DNA of 64,000 nt from Acidovorax sp. YS12 (GTDB lineage: Bacteria > Pseudomonadota > Gammaproteobacteria > Burkholderiales > Burkholderiaceae_C), in contig CP053915.1 in assembly GCA_021496925.1 (NCBI GenBank), positions 4,057,501 to 4,121,500 on the forward strand. The letters are read 5' to 3'. A program made the position numbers and the translations under genes. Below, piece after piece: positions 42,447 to 52,000 of the stretch; the stretch's first letter is position 1, and the number at the start of each line of letters is the position of its first letter. The notes beneath the pieces are model-generated. The model was not told where the DNA came from. It saw only the letters and a list, made by a program, of their open reading frames with translations, and ran no database searches.

Positions 42447-43550
42447 ATGATTTGGCTTTCCGTCATTGCGTTTCTCACGTCTGCCTTTGCCGCGGGGGGC
42501 GTGGTGCGCTGGGCGCACGGCCATGCGGCCGCCTATGGGCACGAAATGCCCCAGCGCTTTCACCTCGGCAACGTGCCGCGCCTGGGCGGCCTGGCCATGC
42601 TGGCGGGCATCGTCGCCAGCTGGGGGCTCGGGGGGCTTCTGTCGGCGTTCTGGGGTGATCCGGCTTCGCTGCGCATCGGCGCATGGGCGGGCTGGTGGCT
42701 GGTGGCGCTGCTGCCCGCCGCTTTCGGCGGCATGGCCGAGGACGCGACCCAGCGCCTGACCGTGCGCTACCGCCTGCTGCTGACCGGCCTGAGCGGCGCG
42801 CTGGCCGTGGTGGTGCTCGACCTGCACGTGCCGCGCCTGGGCGTGCCGTGGCTGGATGCCCTGCTGGTGCTGGCGCCGTGGCTGGGCTGGGCCCTCGCGC
42901 TGCTGGCCGTCACGGGCCTGCCCCATGCGTTCAACATCATCGACGGCTACAACGGCCTGGCGGGCATGGTGGCGATCATCGTGTGCCTGGCGCTGGCGCA
43001 CGTGGCGCTGCAGGTGGGCGATCGCGGCCTGGCGGCGCTGCTGGTGGCCACGGCGGCGGCCACGGGCGGCTTCCTGGTGTGGAACTACCCGCGCGGCCTG
43101 CTGTTCGCGGGCGATGGCGGGGCCTACATCTGGGGCGTGGTGATCGCGCTGGCGAGTCTGACCCTGGTGCAGCGCAATCCCGACGTGTCGCCCTGGTTCC
43201 CGGTGCTGCTGCTGATCTACCCGCTGTGGGAGACGGCGTTCTCCATCTACCGCAAGCTGGCCCGTGGCGTGTCGCCCGGCGTGGCCGACGCGCTGCATTT
43301 CCACCAGCTGATCTACCGCCGCATCGTGCGCAGCGTGTTCCACGAGGACATGTCGCGCCGCATGCTCAAGCGCAACAACCGTACCTCGCCCTACCTGTGG
43401 GCGTTCACCATGCTCACGGTGGTGCCTGCGCTGCTGTTCTGGAGCAACACGCCGGTCTTGATGGTGCTGTGCGTGCTGTTCTGCGTGTGCTACGTCTCGG
43501 CGTACCTGGCGATCGTGCGCTTCAAGGTGCCCGACTGGGTGCGGCGCTGA
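42447..43550 (+). CDS. WecA/MraY-family undecaprenyl-phosphate sugar-1-phosphate transferase
   Basis: A 367-aa membrane protein with about ten helices. Family motifs: VPRLGGLAMLAG, GGMAEDATQRLTVRYRLLL (the usual DD motif appears as ED), PHAFNIIDGYNGLAGM with the catalytic-region Asp, GDGGAYIWG, and HFHQLIYRRIV as the cytoplasmic His loop. Such enzymes load the first sugar-phosphate onto undecaprenyl phosphate, starting O-antigen, capsule or enterobacterial-common-antigen-type glycans. Position at the end of the glycan region fits an initiating role for the Wzm/Wzt-exported polymer. The donor sugar is unknown. Confidence 0.9.
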   Translation: MIWLSVIAFLTSAFAAGGVVRWAHGHAAAYGHEMPQRFHLGNVPRLGGLAMLAGIVASWGLGGLLSAFWGDPASLRIGAWAGWWLVALLPAAFGGMAEDATQRLTVRYRLLLTGLSGALAVVVLDLHVPRLGVPWLDALLVLAPWLGWALALLAVTGLPHAFNIIDGYNGLAGMVAIIVCLALAHVALQVGDRGLAALLVATAAATGGFLVWNYPRGLLFAGDGGAYIWGVVIALASLTLVQRNPDVSPWFPVLLLIYPLWETAFSIYRKLARGVSPGVADALHFHQLIYRRIVRSVFHEDMSRRMLKRNNRTSPYLWAFTMLTVVPALLFWSNTPVLMVLCVLFCVCYVSAYLAIVRFKVPDWVRR

Positions 43551-43597
43551 CTGCTGCACAATCCGGGGGTTCCTGAACCTTTCCGACCGCACTGCAC

Positions 43598-44488
43598 ATG
43601 ACCGACCCGCTCTCCATCGCACCGCGCGACAAGGCCGAGATCCTCGCCCAGGCGCTGCCCTACATCCGCAAGTTCCACGGCAAGACCATGGTCATCAAGT
43701 ACGGCGGTAACGCCATGACCGACCCGGAACTGCAGCAGGACTTCGCCGAGGACGTGGTCCTGCTCAAGCTGGTGGGCATCAACCCGGTGGTGGTGCACGG
43801 CGGCGGGCCGCAGATCGAGACCGCGCTCAAGCGCCTGGGCAAGCAGGGGCACTTCATCCAGGGCATGCGCGTGACCGACGCCGAGACCATGGAGGTGGTC
43901 GAGTGGGTGCTGGCCGGCGAGGTGCAGCAGGACATCGTGGGTCTCATCAACCAGGCGGGCGGCAAGGCCGTGGGCCTGACGGGGCGCGACGGCGGGCTGA
44001 TCCGTGCCCAGAAGCTCAAGCTGCTCGACCACAAGGACCCGAGCATCGCGCACGACGTGGGCCAGGTTGGCGACATCGTGGCCATCGACCCCAGCGTCGT
44101 GAAGGCGCTGCAGGACGATGCCTTCATCCCGGTCGTCAGCCCGATCGGCTTTGGCGACGCCAACGAGAGCTACAACATCAACGCCGACGTGGTCGCCAGC
44201 AAGCTGGCCACCGTGCTGCAGGCGGAAAAGCTGCTGTTGCTGACCAACATCCCCGGCGTGCTGGACAAGCAGGGGCAACTGCTGCCCGAGCTGACCTCTG
44301 CGCAGATCGACGCGCTGATCGCCGACGGCACGATCTCCGGCGGCATGCTGCCCAAGCTGGCGGGCGCTATCGACGCGGCCAAGGCCGGCGTGAAGGCCGT
44401 GCACATCGTCGATGGCCGCGTGCCGCATGCGATGCTGCTGGAAATCCTGACCGACCAGGCCTACGGCACGATGATCCACAGCGAATAA
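43598..44488 (+). CDS. argB: Acetylglutamate kinase
   Basis: A 296-aa amino-acid kinase. KTMVIKYGGNAMTDPE is the nucleotide-binding Lys-Gly-Gly region; VVVHGGGPQIETALKRLGK binds N-acetylglutamate; SYNINADVVASKLATVLQA and LLTNIPGVLDKQGQLLPEL complete the fold. It phosphorylates N-acetyl-L-glutamate in the second step of arginine synthesis and is usually the arginine feedback point. It lies outside any arg cluster here, between the glycan region and tgt, and ends in a terminator hairpin. Confidence 0.97.
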   Translation: MTDPLSIAPRDKAEILAQALPYIRKFHGKTMVIKYGGNAMTDPELQQDFAEDVVLLKLVGINPVVVHGGGPQIETALKRLGKQGHFIQGMRVTDAETMEVVEWVLAGEVQQDIVGLINQAGGKAVGLTGRDGGLIRAQKLKLLDHKDPSIAHDVGQVGDIVAIDPSVVKALQDDAFIPVVSPIGFGDANESYNINADVVASKLATVLQAEKLLLLTNIPGVLDKQGQLLPELTSAQIDALIADGTISGGMLPKLAGAIDAAKAGVKAVHIVDGRVPHAMLLEILTDQAYGTMIHSE

Positions 44489-44507
44489 GCAGACCCCTGC
44501 CGCTGGC

Positions 44508-44546
44508 ACCGCCAAAGCCCCGCGGCCGTGGCCATGGGGCTTTTCT
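44508..44546 (+). terminator. Rho-independent terminator after argB
   Basis: AAAGCCCC pairs with GGGGCTTT around a GC-rich interior containing GCGGCCGTGGCC, followed by TTCTTTT. It lies between the convergent argB and tgt stops. Confidence 0.85.
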
Positions 44547-44551
44547 TTTGC

Positions 44552-45724
44552 CTACACGCCGCGCGCCCGCTCGGTCTTGAAGCGCGCGCGGAACGGCGCG
44601 AAGGCGCCCGCATCCAGCGCCTCGCGGATTTCGCGCATCAGGTTCAGGTAGTAGTGCAGGTTGTGGATGGTGGTGAGCATGGGGCCCAGCATCTCGCCGC
44701 AGCGGTCCAGGTGGTGCAGGTAGGCGCGCGAGAAGCCGCCGCGCCCGCCGTCGGCCCAGGCCACGCCCTCCTTGCCGGCGCAGGCGTGGCAGGTGCAGGT
44801 GGGGTCGAGCGGCTGGTGGTCCTCGCGGTGGCGTGCGTTGCGGATCTTCAGGTCGCCGTGGCGCGTGAAGATGGTGCCGTTGCGTGCGTTGCGCGTGGGC
44901 ATCACGCAGTCGAACATGTCCACGCCCTGGGCCACGCCTTCCACCAGGTCTTCCGGCGTGCCCACGCCCATCAGGTAGCGCGGCTTGTGGCTGGGCAGGC
45001 GGTGCGGCGTGTGCGCCATGATGCGCAGCATCTCGTCCTTGGGCTCGCCCACGCTCACGCCGCCCACGGCGTAGCCGGGGAAGTCCATCTCCACCAGCGC
45101 TTCGAGCGACTCCTGGCGCAGGTGTTCGTACATGCCGCCCTGCACGATGCCGAAGAGCGCGTTGGGGTTCTCCAGCCGCTCGAACTCGGCCTTGGAGCGC
45201 AGCGCCCAGCGGCGGCTCATTTCCATGGACTGGCGCGCTTCGCGCTCGGTAGTGAGGTGGCCCTTGGTCTCGTAGGGCGTGCACTCATCGAGCTGCATCA
45301 CGATGTCGGAGTTCAGCACGGTCTGGATCTGCATGCTCACCTCGGGCGACATGAACAGCTTGTCGCCGTTCACGGGCGAGGCGAAGTGCACGCCTTCCTC
45401 GGTGATCTTGCGCATCGGCCCCAGGCTCCACACCTGGAAGCCGCCCGAGTCGGTCAGGATGGGCTTGTGCCACTGCTCGAAGCCGTGCAGCCCGCCGAAG
45501 CCGCGCATCACGTCCAGGCCCGGGCGCATCCACAGGTGGAAGGTGTTGCCCAGGATGATCTGCGCGCCCATGTCGTGCAGGCTTTGCGGCATCACGCCCT
45601 TGACGGTGCCGTAGGTGCCCACGGGCATGAAGATGGGGGTCTCTACCGGGCCGTGGTTGAGCGTGAGGCGGCCCCGGCGCGCGTGGCTGCCGGGGTCGGT
45701 CTTGAGCAGGTCGAATTGCAGCAT
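44552..45724 (-). CDS. tgt: tRNA-guanine transglycosylase
   Basis: A 390-aa enzyme that swaps the wobble guanine of GUN-anticodon tRNAs for preQ1 in the queuosine pathway. DSGGFQVWSLG holds a catalytic Asp; MPTRNARNGTIFTRHGDLKI precedes the zinc site CTCHACAG with a following His. MPVGTYGTVKGVMP at the N-terminus and GFEQWHKPILTD are also typical. Length is normal (370-390). It is a single gene here; no queA or yajC-secDF follow on this side. Confidence 0.97.
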   Translation of the reverse strand: MLQFDLLKTDPGSHARRGRLTLNHGPVETPIFMPVGTYGTVKGVMPQSLHDMGAQIILGNTFHLWMRPGLDVMRGFGGLHGFEQWHKPILTDSGGFQVWSLGPMRKITEEGVHFASPVNGDKLFMSPEVSMQIQTVLNSDIVMQLDECTPYETKGHLTTEREARQSMEMSRRWALRSKAEFERLENPNALFGIVQGGMYEHLRQESLEALVEMDFPGYAVGGVSVGEPKDEMLRIMAHTPHRLPSHKPRYLMGVGTPEDLVEGVAQGVDMFDCVMPTRNARNGTIFTRHGDLKIRNARHREDHQPLDPTCTCHACAGKEGVAWADGGRGGFSRAYLHHLDRCGEMLGPMLTTIHNLHYYLNLMREIREALDAGAFAPFRARFKTERARGV

Positions 45725-45789
45725 AGGGGGGCGATTTTCCCAGACTGCGTTGGCCTACACTGGTTCCATCTAACCAAGGAGAGAAAACG

Positions 45790-46257
45790 ATGCTCAGAAT
45801 TCTGGTGGCTGCCGACGGTTCCGAACTGGCGCTGGATGCCGTGCGCCACGCGCTGATGCTGGTGCGCCGCGGCGGCCTGCAGGCCACGCTGGTGCTGGGC
45901 CACGTGCAGGAAGAGGCCTCGCTGATCGAGCTGGCCACGCAGGGCGCCGATGCCGTGGCCGTGGCCAGCGTCGAGGCCGGCCAGCACCTGCTGGCCTCGG
46001 CCGTGGCGCTGGTGGACGCTGCGGGCGTGCCCTACGAGACGGAAATCGCCCTGGGCCCGGTGGCGGCCACGCTGGCCGACATGGCCGAGCGCTGCGGCTG
46101 CGACGCGCTCATCATCGGCGCGCGCGGGCTGGGCGGGCTGCGCGGCGCCTGGCTGGGGTCGGTGTCGCAGGCGCTGGTGCACCAGAGCACGGTGCCGGTG
46201 ACGGTGGTCAAGCACCCTGAGCCGCAAGAGGTGATCGACGCGGGTGACGACGCCTGA
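45790..46257 (+). CDS. Universal stress protein, UspA family
   Basis: A 155-aa protein of the Usp fold. It begins MLRILVAADGSELALDAVRH and ends with the ATP-binding pattern GARGLGGLRGAWLGSVSQAL followed by STVPVTVVKHPE, so it belongs to the nucleotide-binding class. Such proteins are induced under starvation and stress. AAGGAG precedes the ATG by a good distance. It is divergent from tgt across 65 bp. Confidence 0.93.
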   Translation: MLRILVAADGSELALDAVRHALMLVRRGGLQATLVLGHVQEEASLIELATQGADAVAVASVEAGQHLLASAVALVDAAGVPYETEIALGPVAATLADMAERCGCDALIIGARGLGGLRGAWLGSVSQALVHQSTVPVTVVKHPEPQEVIDAGDDA

Positions 46258-46265
46258 TGTGCTAT

Positions 46266-46318
46266 TGAAGGAATAGCTGCCAGCGCTTGCCAGATAAGCG
46301 CTAGGCGGCTTTTTTATA
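46266..46318. repeat. Palindromic repeat copy containing a gene's stop codon
   Basis: AATAGCTGCCAGCGCTTG and TAAGCGCTAGGCGGCTT are the arms. The stop codon of the minus-strand gene ending at 46301, and its last residues KKAA, lie inside the right arm. Confidence 0.8.
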
Positions 46319-46687
46319 GGAAGATTCGTGGCGCTGCAGCTTGCCGTGCGGCAGGCTGGCCAGGCGCTTGAACATGCGGCGGCAGTAGCCCGCGATCCAC
46401 AGGCATTTGTTCAGCTCGTCCACCGGCAACGGGCCGGAGACGACCACCAGGTCGTTGGCCTCGGCCAGGGCGCCGGCGGCGCGCAGGCGGCGGCGGTGGT
46501 GCGCGGCCCACGACTGGATGCGCGTCGGGTTGCCGTGCTGGTGCACCTGGCCGGTGAACAGGTCGAAGGCGATGGCCACGGTATCCGTCTTGAGCTTGAA
46601 GCGGCGCTCGCCCGTGACGGTGCTGGGCGCATCGCGCATGTCGTACAGGTAGTAGTTGCCGGCCTTGAGCTGGTATTGCAAATCCAT
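46301..46687 (-). CDS. Conserved hypothetical protein, 128 aa
   Basis: Cytoplasmic, rather basic protein. It begins MDLQYQLKAGNYYLYDMRDA and contains IAFDLFTGQVHQHGNPTRIQ and LPVDELNKCLWIAGYCRRMF. No signal peptide or known motif; I recognise no function. The last codons come from an interspersed repeat copy, so the C-terminus may be a recent change. The gene stands alone and is convergent with the universal stress gene. Confidence 0.75.
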   Translation of the reverse strand: MDLQYQLKAGNYYLYDMRDAPSTVTGERRFKLKTDTVAIAFDLFTGQVHQHGNPTRIQSWAAHHRRRLRAAGALAEANDLVVVSGPLPVDELNKCLWIAGYCRRMFKRLASLPHGKLQRHESSYKKAA

Positions 46688-46913
46688 GGATCTTCCTTCG
46701 GGCGCTGTTGTCTAGGGACGGGACGCCGCGGGGCTTTCATGTGAAACGGCGGCAAGTGGCTGCAAATCGCCGCTTGTCGTCGTATCTCCTCCCTTCGTAT
46801 ATCCCCGCTTGCAGGAGTGCGTGCATTGTGGCCGCAGCCCCGGGGGGATTCAAGCGCGGAGGGCGGCGCAACCGTAACGGGTTGTGACCTGGCTCAAGGC
46901 ATTGTCAGCCGCA

Positions 46914-47362
46914 TCACCAGCCGCTTTGCTTGCGCAGCACGAACGGCACGGGCGCGGGCACCGGCCCGCTGGCGCCCGGGGCGGCCTCGGGGCTCCAGGT
47001 GCCGCGGATTTCCTTGCCGCAGCGGCCCTCGGCGACCTCGCCCAGCCAGGTGGCGCTGATGCGCTTGCCGTCCTCCGACTCCTCCAGCGTGAGCTGGCCG
47101 TCGTCCACGTCGCCCACGACCTGCACCGTCTGGCCGCCGCGCTGCAGGGTGCCGCGCACGCTCTCGCGCAGCTCCGGGTGCGGCCCCAGGCGCAGCGCCA
47201 CGGCCTGGCCGCCAAGTTCGGCCTGCCACTGGCCCAGCAGATGGCGCTGCTGCATGTCCGTGGCGGCAGGGCAGGGGGCTTGCTCTGGTTGCGAGGTTTT
47301 TTGCGCCCAAACGCCCGTGGAGAAAGCGCTGGCAGCTATTAAAAGAAGAGTGGCAATGCGGG

Positions 47363-47366
<4 letters not shown>
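46914..47366 (-). CDS. Small secreted hypothetical protein
   Basis: A 150-aa protein with a signal peptide (MTRIATLLLIAASAFSTGVW, cleavage after AQ). The mature domain (HLLGQWQAELGGQAVALRL, RGGQTVQVVGDVDDGQLTLE, ISATWLGEVAEGRCGKEIRG) looks like a small beta barrel; two cysteines may pair. The ATG overlaps the TGA of the helicase gene (ATGA). The signal peptide region is partly encoded by a copy of the palindromic repeat. Function unknown. Confidence 0.75.
47296..47352. repeat. Repeat half-copy inside a signal-peptide coding region
   Basis: AAAGCGCTGGCAGCTATTAA followed by AAGAAGAG matches the right arm and tail of the repeat; the left arm is decayed. On the minus strand it encodes part of LLLIAASAFS. 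Confidence 0.65.
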
Positions 47367-49426
<2,060 letters not shown>

Positions 49427-49541
49427 GAAGGGAAAGGGGACGGAGCGGGGGGCGCAAAAGCGGAGCGCGCATGATAGCGGCGGAAAAAATTTCACGGGCC
49501 TGGGCCCCCGGCCGCCCTGCGCGCAGGGCGAGAATGCGCCG

Positions 49542-50501
49542 GTGCTGTCCGTCCTGCAAATCACCTTTCCGTTCTTCGCCCTGGTGCTGTGCGGCTACCT
49601 GGCCACGCGTACCGGCGTGCTGCCGGTGCCGGCCATCGGCGGGCTGAACACCTTCGTGCTGTACTTCGCGCTGCCGTGCATGCTGTACCGCTTCGGCGCG
49701 GGCACGCCGATCGCGCAGCTGCTCGACCCGGTGGTCGGCGGCGTCTACCTGCTGTGCGCGCTGCTGGTGGTGGGCACGACCATCGCCGCCACGCGGCGCG
49801 GGCGCATCGGCTGGAATGACGCGGCCTTCGGCGCGCTGGTCACGGCGTTTCCCAACTCGGGCTTCATGGGCGTGCCGCTGCTGGTGGCGCTGCTGGGCCA
49901 GGCCAGCGCGGGGCCGGTCATCGTCACCATGGCGCTGGACATGTGCGTCACCACCTCGCTGTGCATCGCGCTGTCGCGGCTCGATGGCGCGGGTGCGCAC
50001 GGCGCGGCGGTGGCGCTGCGCAACGCCCTGCGCGGCATGGCCGTGAACCCCATGCCCTGGGCCATCTTCCTGGGCGCGCTGGCCTCGGCGCTGCAGTGGC
50101 GCCTGCCCGCGCCGGTGGACCAGACCCTGGCCATGCTGGCCGGCGCGGCCTCGCCGGTGGCCCTGTTCACGCTCGGCGCGGTGCTGGCGCGCTCGCAGAC
50201 GAACCTGCACGAGCAGGTGCCCTGGCGCCAGTACGTGCCGCTGGCGCTGGCCAAGCTGGTGGCGCACCCGTTGCTGGTGTGGGGCGTGGGCCGGGCCGCC
50301 ATCGCCCTGGGGGCGCCGCTGTCGGACTTCACCCTGACCGCGCTGGTGCTGGTGGCGGCGCTGCCCAGCGCCAGCAACGTGGTGCTGCTGGTCGAGCGCT
50401 TTGGCGCCCACGGCGGGCGCGTGGCGCGCATCATCCTGGTGTCTACCGCGCTGGCGTTCGGCAGCTTCTCCGCCGCCGTGGCGCTATTGGTTCAAAAATG
50501 A
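49542..50501 (+). CDS. AEC family transporter
   Basis: A 319-aa membrane protein with about ten helices. It starts at GTG 49542 (LSVLQITFPFFALVLCGYLA) and has LPCMLYRFGAGTPI, AFPNSGFMGVPLLVALLGQ, ALRGMAVNPMPWAIFLGAL and LVAALPSASNVVLLVERFG. The family (auxin efflux carrier-like, MdcF/YfdV) exports organic anions such as malonate or dicarboxylates; substrate not determinable. A GTG start is chosen because no ATG lies near the first helix. Confidence 0.88.
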   Translation: MLSVLQITFPFFALVLCGYLATRTGVLPVPAIGGLNTFVLYFALPCMLYRFGAGTPIAQLLDPVVGGVYLLCALLVVGTTIAATRRGRIGWNDAAFGALVTAFPNSGFMGVPLLVALLGQASAGPVIVTMALDMCVTTSLCIALSRLDGAGAHGAAVALRNALRGMAVNPMPWAIFLGALASALQWRLPAPVDQTLAMLAGAASPVALFTLGAVLARSQTNLHEQVPWRQYVPLALAKLVAHPLLVWGVGRAAIALGAPLSDFTLTALVLVAALPSASNVVLLVERFGAHGGRVARIILVSTALAFGSFSAAVALLVQK

Positions 50502-50589
50502 GAGCGCCTGGCGCAGGACCAGATTGGACCAGAGCCCGATTGGGCTAAAAAAACTGCGCCTGAAGCGCAGCCTGTGCAACGGGCGCGGC

Positions 50590-50705
50590 CCAACCCAGCA
50601 GACACCAAGCAAGGGCCGCCCCGCAGCGAGGGTGTCGTCCCCCCTCCCGCCACGCGCAGCGTGGCGAGAGAGGGGGGAAGCGGCGCAGCCGCTCAGGGGG
50701 GGAGT
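50590..50705. repeat. GC-rich intergenic repeat with two hairpins
   Basis: Includes GGGCCGCCCCGCAGCGAGGG, a strong hairpin (50639-50677) with arms around GCCACGC/GCGTGGC flanked by C- and G-runs, and a second hairpin AGCGGCGCAGCCGCT (50679-50693). I recall very similar blocks scattered in Comamonadaceae genomes, where they produce spurious ORFs. It separates the convergent AEC and asparaginase genes and likely terminates both. Confidence 0.7.
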
Positions 50706-50707
50706 CC

Positions 50708-51829
50708 TCAATACTCCCAGAACATGCGCTGCAGTTCCTGCGTGCTGGCGCCCTTGGCCAGGGCCAGCATGGTCAGGATGCGGGCCTTTTCCGGGCGCAT
50801 GTCGTGGGCCACGACCCAGTCGTACTTGTCGTCGGGCTGCTCGGCATTGCGCAGCACGAAGCCGTAGGGCACGCGGGCCGAGCGCACCACCACCACGCCC
50901 TTGGCGCGCGCGTCCTGCAGCGGCTTGACCATGCGGTCGGCCACCGAGCCGTTGCCCGTGCCGGCGTGGATGATGGCCTTGGCGCCGCTGGCCACCAGGG
51001 CGTTCACGGCCGTGGGCTGCACGTTGCCGTAGGCGTAGACGATGTCCACCTGGGGCAGCGCGGTGATGTTGTCGATGTTGAACTCCGACTGCAGCGTGTG
51101 GCGCTTCACCGGGGCGCGGAACCAGTAGTTCCGGCCTTCCACCACCATGCCCAGCGGGCCCCACTGGCTCTTGAAGGCGCTGGTCTGGATGTTGATGTCC
51201 TTGTTCACGTCGCGCGCGGTGTTGATCTCGTCGTTCATGGTGACGAACACGCCCTTGCCCTTGGCGTCCTTCGAGGCGGCCACGCTCACGGCGTTGACCA
51301 GGTTCAGCGCGCCGTCGGCCGACAGGGCGGTGCCTGGGCGCATGGAGCCGACCACGGCGATGGGCTTGTCGGTATGCACCGTCAGGCTCAGGAAGTAGGC
51401 GGTCTCGGCCAGCGTGTCGGTGCCGTGGGTGATGACGATGCCGTCCACGTCGCTCTGCTTGGCCAGCTGCGACACGCGCTGGGCCAGCTTCAGCAGGTGC
51501 TCGTTGGTGAAGCTCTCGGAGGCGATCTGGAACACCTGCTCGCCCGACACCTTGGCGATGTTGCCCAGCTCGGGCAGGCCGGCCAGCAGCTTGTCCACCG
51601 GCACCTTGGCGGCCGAGTAGGTGGCGCTGTTCATGGCCGAGGCGCCGGCGCCGGCGATGGTGCCGCCGGTGGCCAGCACCACGACGTGGGGCTTGGCGGC
51701 GGCCTGGGCGGCGGCGCTGGCGGCGGCCGGGCTGGCATCTTGCGCCAGGCTCAGTGCGGGGGCGCCGGCGATACCGGCGAGGACGATGGCGGCTGCCACC
51801 AGGGATTTGCGCAAGGGCTGGAAGGTCAT
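50708..51829 (-). CDS. Periplasmic type II asparaginase
   Basis: A 373-aa protein with a signal peptide (LRKSLVAAAIVLAGIAGAPA, cleavage after SLAQ). The two catalytic threonines lie in VVVLATGGTIAGAG and DGIVITHGTDTLAETAYFL; VVGSMRPGTALSADGALNL and HAGTGNGSVADRM are also characteristic. It deaminates asparagine (and perhaps glutamine) to aspartate plus ammonia, outside the cytoplasm. It is a single gene between two intergenic spacers. Confidence 0.95.
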   Translation of the reverse strand: MTFQPLRKSLVAAAIVLAGIAGAPALSLAQDASPAAASAAAQAAAKPHVVVLATGGTIAGAGASAMNSATYSAAKVPVDKLLAGLPELGNIAKVSGEQVFQIASESFTNEHLLKLAQRVSQLAKQSDVDGIVITHGTDTLAETAYFLSLTVHTDKPIAVVGSMRPGTALSADGALNLVNAVSVAASKDAKGKGVFVTMNDEINTARDVNKDINIQTSAFKSQWGPLGMVVEGRNYWFRAPVKRHTLQSEFNIDNITALPQVDIVYAYGNVQPTAVNALVASGAKAIIHAGTGNGSVADRMVKPLQDARAKGVVVVRSARVPYGFVLRNAEQPDDKYDWVVAHDMRPEKARILTMLALAKGASTQELQRMFWEY

Positions 51830-52000
51830 GTGTGGATTCCCATCAAAAAAACGGCCTTGTGGACCGTGGGCAGGCACGATGCCCGAAAAGAAACCGCTTG
51901 GCATTGGTGAAAACACCGGCGGGTCATGCATTTCATGCATCACGGGTGACGCAAGGAGCATGCCCGCGGCGCGGCGCCCGGGCTGGCGCCTCGCGGCCGG

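Noticed and set aside
50401..50928. Small ORF on the plus strand through the GC-rich intergenic block
   Set aside because: Its residues (LPPRAAWRER type) are the translation of the hairpin repeat, a known source of false proteins in this family.
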